A stretch of DNA of 36,231 nucleotides from Actinomycetes bacterium (lineage in GTDB: Bacteria; Actinomycetota; Acidimicrobiia; Acidimicrobiales; RAAP-2): assembly GCA_021782915.1 (NCBI GenBank), contig JAJXUK010000021.1:1-36231 (forward strand), given 5' to 3'. Below are positions 13,720 through 22,055 of this stretch, in pieces. The translations under genes were made by a program, and so were the position numbers. The notes below the pieces were generated by a model. That model did not search any database, had not been told where the DNA came from, and saw only the letters and a program-made list of their open reading frames with translations. Position 1 is the first letter of the stretch; each line of letters opens with the position of its first letter.

Positions 13720-15096
13720 CTACTTCAGGTAGCCCGGAATCGGCAGGACCTGCTGCTTCCTGACGATGATCGGCTGGTTGGCGGAGTCACCCGTGGTGTA
13801 CTCCGCGTTGCCCAGCAGGACCGCGGCGCGCGGTGCTTGGGTGGGGTCGGTGTTGGCCACGATGCGCGCCAGCGAGCCACCCTGCAGACCCTGGTGATTG
13901 GTCTTCGAGTAACTCAGCGGCGTCAGCGACGGCGTCGCGAAGTGCGTGTTCATCATCGCCTTGACGATGCCCGCGCGAGTGACGCCATTACGTCCCAGGC
14001 CGTGCAGCGCCTCCACGAAGGCCGCCCCAATGCTGGCACCGTAGATCATGTTGCCGTCCAGGATGTTGCTGAAGGGGCCCTTGAAGTAGTTCGGGAACCA
14101 CGTCTTGGAGTTCTTGTCCGCAGCGATCAGCCTGCGCAGCCACTGGTTCCAGACATTGACCGTGGTCGGCACCGGATACGGGTCCAGGGTGATGGCCCCC
14201 GCCTCGAGAGGGTTGTTCACCGAGGAGGGGTCCGAGCCGACCTGGGAGATGACCCACTGTGGCGCGAAGCTCATCTTGTTCGCTGCGGCCAGGATGTAGC
14301 TGGTGAGCGGCGGGATCGAGTCCAGCACCACGACCGTGGCGTTGTCGCTCTTCAGCGTGGTCAGCGCCTGGGTGATGTCGGCGAAGTTGCCGGTCACCCC
14401 GTCCAGCGGCGAGTAGGTCAACTGGTCCTGGGTGGCGATCTTCAAGCCTCCGGCGAGCAGGCCGGCCAAGCCGTTGGCTCCGAAGTCGTCGCCCTGGCCA
14501 ATGACCCCGACCGTCGCGCCGGGCTTGTTGGCCTTGATCCAGCGCGCCAGAATCTTGCCCTCAGCCTGGTAACTCGCCTGGTAGCCGAAGAGCAGCGGGT
14601 ACTGAGCCGGCTGGTTCCAGTCCGAGGAGCCCGAGCAGACGAACAGGTCGGGAACCTTGTTCTGGTTCAGGTACTTGATCACCGAGTCCTGCGCCGCGGT
14701 GCCCAGCGAGCCCACCTCGGCGAACTCTCTCACCTGGGTCACCAGAGTCTGAGTCTGAGTCAGAGTCGGGGTGTTGCCCACGCCGGCGGTGCAGCCCAGG
14801 GCGTTGATGTTGTAGCAGTCGTCCTTGCGCACGTAGATGATGCGCCGACCGTTCACTCCGCCGTGGGCGTTGACGTAGTCGAACACGACCGCGATGGCCG
14901 CGGACACCTCGGCGTAGTTAGCGGCGATGCCGGACAAGGGAACCGTGGCGCCGACCGTGATCGTCTTCGCGGTCACACCGGGCGTCGCGACTGCGGCCCC
15001 CGACGAGCCGACGGCCACCGTGCCGGTCACGACGCTGAGCGCGAGTGCCGACGCTGAGGCCAGCGCCACCATTCGGCGGGAACGTACACCTACCAT
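13720..15096 (-). CDS. livK: ABC transporter substrate-binding protein, branched-chain amino acid type
   Basis: A 458-residue exported type I periplasmic-binding-fold protein (Peripla_BP_6/LivK group) that should deliver ligand to the LivHMGF importer next to it. Residues 1-37 form a signal peptide (RSRR, a hydrophobic core, then AVA-TPG). Mature sequence starts near KTITVGATVPLSG, typical for the family. No lipobox cysteine is present, so it is not an obvious lipoprotein, unlike most Gram-positive binding proteins. Cysteines at KDDCYN, ALGCTAG and LFVCSGS could form disulfides. A strong Shine-Dalgarno (GGGGGAGG) precedes the ATG. Ligand unknown: amino acids, amides, urea or small aromatic acids are all possible for this family. 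It is last in the operon. Confidence 0.88.
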   Translation of the reverse strand: MVGVRSRRMVALASASALALSVVTGTVAVGSSGAAVATPGVTAKTITVGATVPLSGIAANYAEVSAAIAVVFDYVNAHGGVNGRRIIYVRKDDCYNINALGCTAGVGNTPTLTQTQTLVTQVREFAEVGSLGTAAQDSVIKYLNQNKVPDLFVCSGSSDWNQPAQYPLLFGYQASYQAEGKILARWIKANKPGATVGVIGQGDDFGANGLAGLLAGGLKIATQDQLTYSPLDGVTGNFADITQALTTLKSDNATVVVLDSIPPLTSYILAAANKMSFAPQWVISQVGSDPSSVNNPLEAGAITLDPYPVPTTVNVWNQWLRRLIAADKNSKTWFPNYFKGPFSNILDGNMIYGASIGAAFVEALHGLGRNGVTRAGIVKAMMNTHFATPSLTPLSYSKTNHQGLQGGSLARIVANTDPTQAPRAAVLLGNAEYTTGDSANQPIIVRKQQVLPIPGYLK

Positions 15097-15160
15097 TGAC
15101 TACCTCCCCCTCAGGCCCTTGCGGACCGGCGCGCCACAACGGCGCACCAAACATGCACTA

Positions 15161-15176
15161 TCACACTTTTCACACT
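15161..15176 (-). repeat. Paired direct repeat upstream of livK
   Basis: TCACACT occurs at 15161-15167 and again at 15170-15176 (AGTGTGA twice on the minus strand), with a 2-base gap, in the 87-base space between livM and livK. It overlaps a possible weak promoter (GATAGT -10-like). It might bind a regulator or be chance. Confidence 0.3.
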
Positions 15177-15183
15177 CGCAGAG

Positions 15184-16215
15184 TCAGCGTCGTGCGGCAC
15201 GGCGCAGCCAGGCGCCCGCGCCCACGAGTCCGCGCGGCGCGAGCATCATCGTCAGGATGAGCAGAACGCCGAAGACGATGCCCTTCAGGTTCGCGCCCAG
15301 CGTCGAGGTGGGATTGATCCCGCTCACCTTGTTGACCAACGACACCAAGTTGTCCGAGTACGAGTAGATCAGCCCGCCCAGGATGGCGCCGCTGAGGGTC
15401 CCGATCCCCCCGAGCACCATGAGCGTGAGCAGGAGGATCGACAGGGTGAGCCCATAGGTCTGGGGCGTGACGCTGCCGGAGAGCAGCGTCATCACGGAGC
15501 CTCCGAGACCGGCGTAGGCCGCCGAGATGACGAAGGCCAGCGTACGCGCACGCTGGAGGTTGACCCCGGAGAGCTCGGCCGCGACCTCGTTGTCGCGCAC
15601 CAGGCGCATTGCTCGTCCCACGCGCGAGTGGAAGAGATTGGCCATGAAGTAGAAGGCCACCGCCGCCACGACCAGCGTCACGTCGGCCGGCCACTGGGCG
15701 TTCGCGCGGATGAGCGCGTCCGGGCCGGAGAACAGTCCGCCGAACCAGGCCGGCGTCGAGAGGAAGTTAATGAAGAGCCCGCCCGAGCCACCGGTGAAGC
15801 CGCGCCAGTTGAGGGCCAGCGGCGTGACGGCGAAGGAGAACGCCAGGGTCATGCCCGCCAGGTACGGTCCGCGCAACCTCGTAGCGGGAAGAGCGAGGAC
15901 GAGTCCGCTCAAACCGCCGATCACGGTCGACAACACGAGGGACCACACGATGGGACTCGTCGCGTGATGATTAGCCCAGATCGCGGTGACGTACGCCCCA
16001 ATCGCCATGAAGCCGGCGTTGCCCAGCGAGACCTGCCCGCTCCAGCCGATCAGCCAGCTCAAGCCCAGGATGACGATGGAGATCGCCGCGCCACCGGCCA
16101 GCTTTGAGTCATCCAGGGGGCTGAGCACGAAGCTCAGCGCCACGGCCAGAACGAGCAGGAGCAGTGTGGCCACGAGACGCCACGCGCTGGGGAATCGCTG
16201 ACGCAACGAGGACAT
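15184..16215 (-). CDS. livM: ABC transporter permease LivM-like
   Basis: One of two inner-membrane permeases of the importer. The 343-residue protein has about nine to ten hydrophobic segments. LSWLIGWSGQVSLGNAGFMA (about 50-69) is the LivM hallmark, and the coupling-loop region GRAMRLVRDNEVAAELSGVN (about 212-231) resembles the EAA-type motif that contacts the ATPases. A long open frame continues upstream inside livH, but the family start and the TGATG junction with the livH stop fix the ATG at 16213-16215. It is followed, after 87 bases, by livK. Confidence 0.92.
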   Translation of the reverse strand: MSSLRQRFPSAWRLVATLLLLVLAVALSFVLSPLDDSKLAGGAAISIVILGLSWLIGWSGQVSLGNAGFMAIGAYVTAIWANHHATSPIVWSLVLSTVIGGLSGLVLALPATRLRGPYLAGMTLAFSFAVTPLALNWRGFTGGSGGLFINFLSTPAWFGGLFSGPDALIRANAQWPADVTLVVAAVAFYFMANLFHSRVGRAMRLVRDNEVAAELSGVNLQRARTLAFVISAAYAGLGGSVMTLLSGSVTPQTYGLTLSILLLTLMVLGGIGTLSGAILGGLIYSYSDNLVSLVNKVSGINPTSTLGANLKGIVFGVLLILTMMLAPRGLVGAGAWLRRAARR

Positions 16216-17108
16216 CACACCCTCCGCGACACCTGGCGCGTGAAGAGTCCCTGCGGGCGTATGGCCAGCCCGATGACCAACACGATCACCCCGGACAGCG
16301 GCGCCACGCTCGTGGACCAGAAGTCCAGGATGAACTGCTCGACCAGACCGATGGAAACGCCGGCGATGATCGCGCCGGTCGGTGACTCCAGGCCACCGAC
16401 CGCCGCGGCGATGAAGGCGCTGACGAAGATGCCGTCCATGTTGGTTGGCGCCAGCACCTGGCCGGTCGAGACGATCACCGCCGCGAGGGTGCCCACCCCA
16501 GTAGACAGGGCCCAGCCGAAGGTCAACAGGCGCCCGACCCGCACGCCGAGCAGCCGGGAGACTTCGGGCGACAGGGCGGCCGCGCGCATCTGCAAGCCCA
16601 GGTTGGTGCGACGAAAGAGCAGGGCGATGCCACTGAGCACGAGCGCGACCACAATCACCTCGTAGATCACGAAGGGCGACACCAGGATCGTGCGCCGGCC
16701 CGCCTCGTAGTAGATCTCCGAGAAGGGCGAGGGCAGCATCGAGATGTTCGTCGTCCAGATCGAGGCGATGATCGCCTCGAGGACGCCGAGGAAGCCGATC
16801 ATCACCACGATCGGATTGATCTCGGGCTTGCCGTAGAGCGGACGGATCAGGACCCTCTCGGTCAGTGCGCCCAGCGCCATGCCCGTCACGACCGAGAGCG
16901 CGAGACACCACCAGTAGTTCAGTCCGTGAAAGACCAGGTTCATACCCACGAAGGTCGCGAACATTCCCATGGCGCCCTGGGCGAAGTTCAACACGTGAGT
17001 GGACTGCCAGATGATCACGAGACTCAGGGCGATCAGTGCGATGACGGTCCCGGTGGCGAGGCCGCCGAAGATATCGGTCATGAGTCGTGAGGCGAGGAAC
17101 GAGCCCAT
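16215..17108 (-). CDS. livH: ABC transporter permease LivH-like
   Basis: Partner permease of LivM. The 297-residue protein has about eight membrane segments. GLATGTVIALIALSLVIIWQ and STHVLNFAQGAMGMFATFVG near the N terminus are the LivH signature (consensus NFAHGxxxMxGAY). FRRTNLGLQMRAAALSPEVS (about 185-204) is the ATPase-contact loop, and AAAVGGLESPTGAIIAG is the conserved late segment. The start ATG overlaps the livF stop by one base (TGATG), so the four transporter genes are probably translated in coupled fashion. Confidence 0.92.
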   Translation of the reverse strand: MGSFLASRLMTDIFGGLATGTVIALIALSLVIIWQSTHVLNFAQGAMGMFATFVGMNLVFHGLNYWWCLALSVVTGMALGALTERVLIRPLYGKPEINPIVVMIGFLGVLEAIIASIWTTNISMLPSPFSEIYYEAGRRTILVSPFVIYEVIVVALVLSGIALLFRRTNLGLQMRAAALSPEVSRLLGVRVGRLLTFGWALSTGVGTLAAVIVSTGQVLAPTNMDGIFVSAFIAAAVGGLESPTGAIIAGVSIGLVEQFILDFWSTSVAPLSGVIVLVIGLAIRPQGLFTRQVSRRV

Positions 17109-17812
17109 CAGCTGGCCACTCCTAGGTAGTAGCGACGCAGCTCCGGATCGGCCGCGATCTCACGGGAGGGCCCGGCAGCGGCCACTTGGCCCAGGTGCAA
17201 CACCACCGCGTCGTGGGCGATACGCAGAGCGCTCTTGGCGTTCTGCTCGACCAGGATCACGGTCAGACTCTCGGACGCGCAGAGCTGGGCGATGGTGCGC
17301 ATCGTCTCGGCGGTCACCTGGGGTGCCAGGCCGAGAGACGGCTCGTCCAGCAGCAGCACGCTGGGCCGGGCAATGAGGGCGCGGGCCATGGCCAGCATCT
17401 GGCGCTCGCCGCCGGAGAGCGTGGCGGCGTAATTGCGTCGGCGCCTCTCCAGGGCCGGGAACTGGGCGTACTGGCTCGCCAGCGACTCGGCCAGGGGAAC
17501 CTTGCTCGCCAGCGTGCCCAGGCGCAGGTTCTCCTCCACCGTTAGCTCGGCGATCACCCCTCGTCCTTCCGGCACATGCGCCACGCCCAGTCGCGCGACG
17601 TCCTCGGTGGCCATGCCCAGCAGCTCACGCTCGTCGAGTCGGATCGAGCCCTCAGCGCGCGCCAGGCCCGAGATGCTGCGCAGCAACGTCGTCTTACCCG
17701 CGCCGTTGGCACCGATGACCGTCGTGATCTGTCCCGTGGGGGCTTCGAAGGACACGTCGCGCAGCGCCCTCACCGCCCCGTAGGTGACACTGAGACCCGC
17801 CACGCGGATCAT
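17108..17812 (-). CDS. livF: ABC transporter ATP-binding protein LivF-like
   Basis: A 234-residue cytoplasmic ATPase. Walker A is GANGAGKTT (about 34-42), the signature is LSGGERQMLAMARAL (about 133-147), Walker B is LLLDEPSLGLAP, and the H-loop is in VILVEQN, where Gln replaces His as is usual in LivF. VPEGRGVIAELTVEENL is typical of LivF. The ATG overlaps the livG stop (ATGA). Confidence 0.93.
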   Translation of the reverse strand: MIRVAGLSVTYGAVRALRDVSFEAPTGQITTVIGANGAGKTTLLRSISGLARAEGSIRLDERELLGMATEDVARLGVAHVPEGRGVIAELTVEENLRLGTLASKVPLAESLASQYAQFPALERRRRNYAATLSGGERQMLAMARALIARPSVLLLDEPSLGLAPQVTAETMRTIAQLCASESLTVILVEQNAKSALRIAHDAVVLHLGQVAAAGPSREIAADPELRRYYLGVAS

Positions 17813-18582
17813 TCGCCAACCCCGAGATACGCGGCCAGCACCGTCTCGTTGTGACTGACGTCGTGCGGTGTGCCGGCGGCAATCACCTCGCCAAAGTCCA
17901 GCACCACGACCCGATGCACGAGGGGCATCACGAAGTCCATGTTGTGCTCGACCAGCAGCACACTCATCGATTCACCCAGGGTGCTGATGAGATCGGCGAA
18001 CTCCCCCAACTCCCTCTCGTCGAGCCCCGAGGCCGGTTCGTCCAGCAGGAGCAGCGCGGGGCGCGCCATCAGCGCACGAGCCACCGCGACCTTCTTCGCG
18101 ATGCCGTACGGTATGGCTCCCGGCAGGGCCCCGGCGTACTGACGTGCGCCGACACGCTCGAGCATGGCCGCAGCCTCCTGGCGCAGTTCGCGCTCGCCAC
18201 GTGCGGACGCCGGCAGGCCGAACAGACCCACACCGAGTCCGCCCCCGGATCGGCTCTGCGCGCCCGCCATGACGTTCTCGAGCACGCTCAATCGATCAAA
18301 GAGGCCCACGCCCTGCAGGGTGCGGGCCACGCCCGCGCGGGCCAACTGATGCGGACGCAGGTTCTCGCGTCCGAGCACCGGGAACCTCACGACCCCCGTC
18401 TGGGGCCGCAGGAAGCCGCAGATCACGTTAAAGGCGGTGGTCTTGCCGGCCCCGTTGGGTCCGATGAGGCCCACGATCTCATTGACGGCGACGTCAAAGG
18501 AGACATTGGTCAGGGCGTACAGGCCACCGAAGTGAACCGAGACGTCCTCCACGCTCAGACTGAGCGCTCGATCCGTGGCCAT
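17809..18582 (-). CDS. livG: ABC transporter ATP-binding protein LivG-like
   Basis: A 257-residue ATPase, first gene of the importer operon. Walker A is GPNGAGKTT (about 41-49), followed by FNVICGFLRPQTG and the LivG-typical GVARTLQGVGLFDRLSVLENV. The ABC signature region reads PYGIAKKVAVARAL rather than LSGGQ; the YG-x-x-(K/R)(K/R) form is normal for LivG, though the usual Gln is Ala here. Walker B is LLLLDEPASGLD and the H-loop is VLLVEHNMDFV. It lies 56 bases downstream of ribH on the same strand, with no good Shine-Dalgarno; a TAAGTT hexamer 10 bases before the ATG may be its -10. Confidence 0.92.
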   Translation of the reverse strand: MATDRALSLSVEDVSVHFGGLYALTNVSFDVAVNEIVGLIGPNGAGKTTAFNVICGFLRPQTGVVRFPVLGRENLRPHQLARAGVARTLQGVGLFDRLSVLENVMAGAQSRSGGGLGVGLFGLPASARGERELRQEAAAMLERVGARQYAGALPGAIPYGIAKKVAVARALMARPALLLLDEPASGLDERELGEFADLISTLGESMSVLLVEHNMDFVMPLVHRVVVLDFGEVIAAGTPHDVSHNETVLAAYLGVGE

Positions 18583-18638
18583 AACAGCCCCAAACTTATC
18601 GCCGACGCTCTGCTCCGGCGCGATGCCGAGTGAATCAG

Positions 18639-19181
18639 CTAGGAACGAGGGGCCAACGCCCCGCTCAGCAGCGACACCATCTCCAAGGCAGTGAAGGCGG
18701 CCTCACGGCCCTTGTTCGTCGAGTCCGGCCGGGACCGCTCGAGCGCCTGCTCGACGTTCTCCGTGGTGAGCACGCCAAAGACGACGGGCACGCCACTGCG
18801 CAACTGGACGTCCTGCAGGCCCCGCGCGCACTCGCCCGCGACGAGGTCGTAGTGCGTGGTCTCGCCGCGCACCACGGCCCCCAGGGCGATGACCGCGTCC
18901 ACGTGAGCCGACGAGCGGATCAGGCCCTGGGCCAGCATCGGCAGCTCATAGGCGCCGGGGGCCCAGGCCAGGGTGATGTCGTGTCGGGCCACGCCCGCCT
19001 CGCCAAGAGCCGCGAGCGCGCCTCCGAGCAGGCGCAGGGTGATCGAGCCATTGAAGCGCGCACACGCCACACCGACGCGACGGCCGCGCCCATCGTGGGC
19101 TCCCTCGAGGAGGGTGCCGAAGGACGTCGCTAGGCCCGCCAGGGCCGAGGCGTCGAAGTCGAGGCTACTGATCTTGTCCAT
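18639..19181 (-). CDS. ribH: 6,7-dimethyl-8-ribityllumazine synthase
   Basis: RibH condenses dihydroxybutanone phosphate with the ribitylaminouracil to make lumazine, the riboflavin precursor. The 180-residue protein has [13 protein letters not shown] (substrate ring contact), WAPGAYELP (ribityl contact), [14 protein letters not shown] with the catalytic His, and [15 protein letters not shown]. The N terminus carries about 40 residues before the core, more than minimal lumazine synthases. I chose the ATG at 19179-19181 because GGAGG stands six bases upstream; an in-frame TTG at 19205 is also open. It overlaps ribBA by 17 bases and ends the long operon. Riboflavin synthase (ribE), the next enzyme, is not in the cluster. 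Confidence 0.95.
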   Translation of the reverse strand: MDKISSLDFDASALAGLATSFGTLLEGAHDGRGRRVGVACARFNGSITLRLLGGALAALGEAGVARHDITLAWAPGAYELPMLAQGLIRSSAHVDAVIALGAVVRGETTHYDLVAGECARGLQDVQLRSGVPVVFGVLTTENVEQALERSRPDSTNKGREAAFTALEMVSLLSGALAPRS

Positions 19182-20385
19182 CAAGACCCTCCAACAGGTG
19201 TCCAAGACGCTCGCGCTTGGTGCGCAGGTAGTCGATGTTGAACGGATTCGGCGGACTATCTATGGCCACGCGCTCCACGATGTTCAGGCCGAAGCCCTCC
19301 AGTCCACCGTACTTGGACGGGTTGTTCGTCATCAGTCGCATGTTCGTGACGCCCAGGTCGACCAGGATCTGAGATCCGATGCCGTACTCACGTGAGTCCA
19401 CCGGCAGGCCCAGGTCGAGGTTGGCGTCCACGGTGTCGCGGCCTTGCTCCTGGAGCGCGTAGGCACGAATCTTGTGGCCCAGCCCGATCCCGCGGCCCTC
19501 GTGCCCACGCAGGTACACCACCACCCCGGCGCCCTCCGCGGCAATCTTGGCCAAGGCCGTCTCCAGCTGGGGGCCGCAGTCACAGCGCAGCGAGCCCAAC
19601 ACGTCGCCGGTGAGACACTCCGAGTGCACACGCACCAGCACGTCACGCTCGGCGATGTCACCGAGCACCAGAGCCAGGTGCTGCTCGCCGTCGAGCACGT
19701 TCTCGTACACGTAGGCCTGGAAAGTCCCGTACTCGGTGGGCAGGGTGGCCTCGGCGAGTCGCCGCACGAGCTTCTCGTGGTGGCGCCGGTACCTGATCAG
19801 GTCGGCGATCGTCACGATCGGCAGGGCGTGTTGGGCCGCGAAGCGCTCCAGCTCGGGCAGGCGCGCCATGTCCGACTTGTCCGCCGAGACGATCTCACAG
19901 AGCACGCCCGACGGGTACTTGCCGGCCAGTCGGCACAGGTCGACGGTCGCCTCCGTGTGCCCGGCGCGCTTGAGCACGCCACCCGTGCGATAGCGCAGGG
20001 GGAAGATGTGACCGGGTCGGCTGAGATCGGTCGGCGTGGTCGCCGGGTCGATCAACGCTCGGATCGTCGCGGCGCGATCCGACGCCGAGATCCCGGTGGT
20101 GGTGCCGTGTCGGTAGTCCACGGTCACCGTGAAGGCCGTCCGCTGGGCCTCCGTGTTGGCCACGACCATGAGAGGCAGGTCCAGCTCATCGGCCCGTGTC
20201 GACTCCAGGGGCACGCAGAACACGCCCGACGTGTACTCCAAGAAGAACGCCATCGACTCCGCGGTGACGTCCTCGGCGGCCATGATGAGGTCACCCTCGT
20301 TCTCGCGATCCTCGTCGTCGACGACAACCACCATGCCGCCCGCGCGCAGTGCGGCCACGGCCTCTTCAATGGTTGACAGCGCCAT
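19165..20385 (-). CDS. ribBA: Bifunctional 3,4-dihydroxy-2-butanone-4-phosphate synthase / GTP cyclohydrolase II
   Basis: One protein supplies both branches of riboflavin synthesis. Residues 1-200 are the DHBP synthase (RibB): [17 protein letters not shown] near 22-38 with the metal and catalytic acids, and RPGHIFPL and RAGHTEA further on. Residues 205-406 are GTP cyclohydrolase II (RibA): the zinc site [18 protein letters not shown] near 258-275, and [10 protein letters not shown] near 297. The length of 406 is standard. The open frame extends upstream to 20670, but the ATG at 20383-20385 matches the family start and overlaps the ribD stop by one base (TGATG). Confidence 0.96.
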   Translation of the reverse strand: MALSTIEEAVAALRAGGMVVVVDDEDRENEGDLIMAAEDVTAESMAFFLEYTSGVFCVPLESTRADELDLPLMVVANTEAQRTAFTVTVDYRHGTTTGISASDRAATIRALIDPATTPTDLSRPGHIFPLRYRTGGVLKRAGHTEATVDLCRLAGKYPSGVLCEIVSADKSDMARLPELERFAAQHALPIVTIADLIRYRRHHEKLVRRLAEATLPTEYGTFQAYVYENVLDGEQHLALVLGDIAERDVLVRVHSECLTGDVLGSLRCDCGPQLETALAKIAAEGAGVVVYLRGHEGRGIGLGHKIRAYALQEQGRDTVDANLDLGLPVDSREYGIGSQILVDLGVTNMRLMTNNPSKYGGLEGFGLNIVERVAIDSPPNPFNIDYLRTKRERLGHLLEGLDGQDQ

Positions 20386-21365
20386 CAGACCTCCACGTCC
20401 AGACGTACATCTTCGCCGATCTGTCGCACCCTGACCACTCGACCTCGCCGCAAGCTCGCGATGCTCGCCGTGCTCAGCGCGCCAAGGGCGCCATGGGTGC
20501 CGCGCGCGCCCGCCACGGCTGGTGCGATGTACCAGACGAACTGGTTGACCAGGCCCGCCTCGACGAACTGGCTGGTCGTGCGCGGGCCGCCCTCCACCAG
20601 CACCTGGAGAACGCCCCGTCGACCCAGCTCGTCCAGCAGATCTGCCACGTCCCCGCGATACTCCAGGCACGGGTGCACCCGAGCCCCCGGGGGCGCATCT
20701 CCTAGGACCACGCGCAGGGGCTCGAGGGTTCTGCCCGCCAGTCGAGCCGTCAGGCGCGGATCGTCACGACGCACGGTACCCGCCCCGACGACGATGGCCT
20801 GGCTCTGGGCTCGCAGTTCGTGCGCGTCCTCACGAGCCGCGTCGCCCGTGATCCACTGACTCGACCCGTCAGCCATGGCGACGATTCCGTCCAGCGTGGC
20901 CGCCACCTTGGCCACCACGAACGGCCGACCGTGACGCCGGTGCCACAGGTACGGCGCCAACTGCGCGCTGACCTGCTCGGCCAACACTCCCTCGGCGACC
21001 TCGACGCCGGCCGCGCGCAGTCGCGCCGCGCCGCGACCCGCCACCAGCACGTCCGGGTCCCGCACGCCCAGCACCACGCGCGCGATCCCCGCGGCCAGGA
21101 TGGCCTCCGTGCACGGCCCGGTGCGCCCGGAGTGAGCGCAGGGCTCGAGAGTCACGACCAGCGTGGCTCCCCGGGCCGCGTCACCGGCCCGCGCCAGGGC
21201 CACGACCTCGGCGTGCGGGCCACCGGGCTCACGAGTGAAGCCCTCACCCACGACCTGCCCGTCACGCACCACCACCGCGCCCACCCAGGGATTCGGTGGA
21301 GCGAGGTGACGCGCGGCGTCGGCCAGCTCGAGTGCCCGGGCCATCAGCGTCGCGTCGGTGCTCAT
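20385..21365 (-). CDS. ribD: Bifunctional riboflavin biosynthesis deaminase/reductase RibD
   Basis: RibD deaminates and then reduces the pyrimidine intermediate of riboflavin synthesis. Residues 1-145 form the zinc cytidine-deaminase-like domain: [10 protein letters not shown] and [13 protein letters not shown] supply the His and two Cys ligands and the catalytic Glu. Residues 148-326 form the NADPH-dependent reductase: [39 protein letters not shown] and [12 protein letters not shown]. At 326 residues it is slightly short, through a compact C-terminal domain, with no motif missing. The ATG overlaps the rpe stop (ATGA). Confidence 0.95.
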   Translation of the reverse strand: MSTDATLMARALELADAARHLAPPNPWVGAVVVRDGQVVGEGFTREPGGPHAEVVALARAGDAARGATLVVTLEPCAHSGRTGPCTEAILAAGIARVVLGVRDPDVLVAGRGAARLRAAGVEVAEGVLAEQVSAQLAPYLWHRRHGRPFVVAKVAATLDGIVAMADGSSQWITGDAAREDAHELRAQSQAIVVGAGTVRRDDPRLTARLAGRTLEPLRVVLGDAPPGARVHPCLEYRGDVADLLDELGRRGVLQVLVEGGPRTTSQFVEAGLVNQFVWYIAPAVAGARGTHGALGALSTASIASLRRGRVVRVRQIGEDVRLDVEV

Positions 21366-22045
21366 CTCCCGGAGGCCGCCGCGCGCAGGGCGCGAGCCGC
21401 GCCGAGCTGATCGGCCCGACTAAAGATTGCCGAGCCCGCCACCAGCACGTTGGCCCCCGCGGCCACGGCGATCGGCGCGGTGACCTCGTCGATTCCGCCA
21501 TCGACCTCGATGTCGAGGCGCAGCGAACTGGCCCCGACTTCGCGGCGAGCCTGGCCCACCTTGTCCATGACTTCAGGCATGAACGCCTGGCCGCCGAAGC
21601 CGGGAAAGACCGTCATCAGCAGCAGGAGGTCGATCTGGTCAAGAAAGGGCGCCACGCGCTCAAAGGGCGTATCGGGATTGGCCGCGAGGCCCACTCGAAG
21701 GCCCCGCGCGCGCGCCTCGGCCAAGAGTGCCGCCGTGTCGCCCACCTCCACGTGCACCGTACAGCCGTCGGCACCGGCCTGAGCAAAAGCCTCCAGGTAG
21801 CGACCCGGCTGGCTCATCATGAGATGACAGTCAAAGAAGCGTGCGCTGTACCGGCGCAGCGACGCGACGACCGGAGGTCCGATCGAGACGTTGGGCACGA
21901 AATGTCCGTCCATGACGTCTACGTGCAGCCAGTCCGTCTCGGCGTCAACCGCAGCGATGGCCTGGCCCAGCGCACCGAAGTCCGCTGCCAGAATCGACGG
22001 GGCGATGCGCAGCGCGCCGGGCGGGCCCGCGTCCAATGCCGTCAC
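21362..22045 (-). CDS. rpe: Ribulose-phosphate 3-epimerase
   Basis: Rpe interconverts ribulose 5-phosphate, the substrate of RibB, and xylulose 5-phosphate. The 227-residue TIM barrel has APSILAADF, HVDVMDGHFVPN (metal and catalytic Asp), FFDCHLMMSQP, MTVFPGFGGQAF (phosphate loop) and DIEVDGGI. The GTG start was chosen because it directly precedes the conserved N terminus; it lies 10 bases after the fmt stop. In Mycobacterium rsmB (fmu) stands between fmt and rpe; it is absent here. Grouping with rib genes fits supply of ribulose 5-phosphate. Confidence 0.95.
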   Translation of the reverse strand: MTALDAGPPGALRIAPSILAADFGALGQAIAAVDAETDWLHVDVMDGHFVPNVSIGPPVVASLRRYSARFFDCHLMMSQPGRYLEAFAQAGADGCTVHVEVGDTAALLAEARARGLRVGLAANPDTPFERVAPFLDQIDLLLLMTVFPGFGGQAFMPEVMDKVGQARREVGASSLRLDIEVDGGIDEVTAPIAVAAGANVLVAGSAIFSRADQLGAARALRAAASGR

Positions 22046-22055
22046 GCGAGCGAGC

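Noticed and set aside
13837-15057. 406-codon plus-strand open frame opposite livK
   Set aside because: Antisense shadow of a well-supported exported binding protein; sequence shows no domain.
18600-18620. Possible terminator between ribH and livG (CGCCG-N11-CGGCG)
   Set aside because: Stem of only five base pairs without a T-run; too weak to call.
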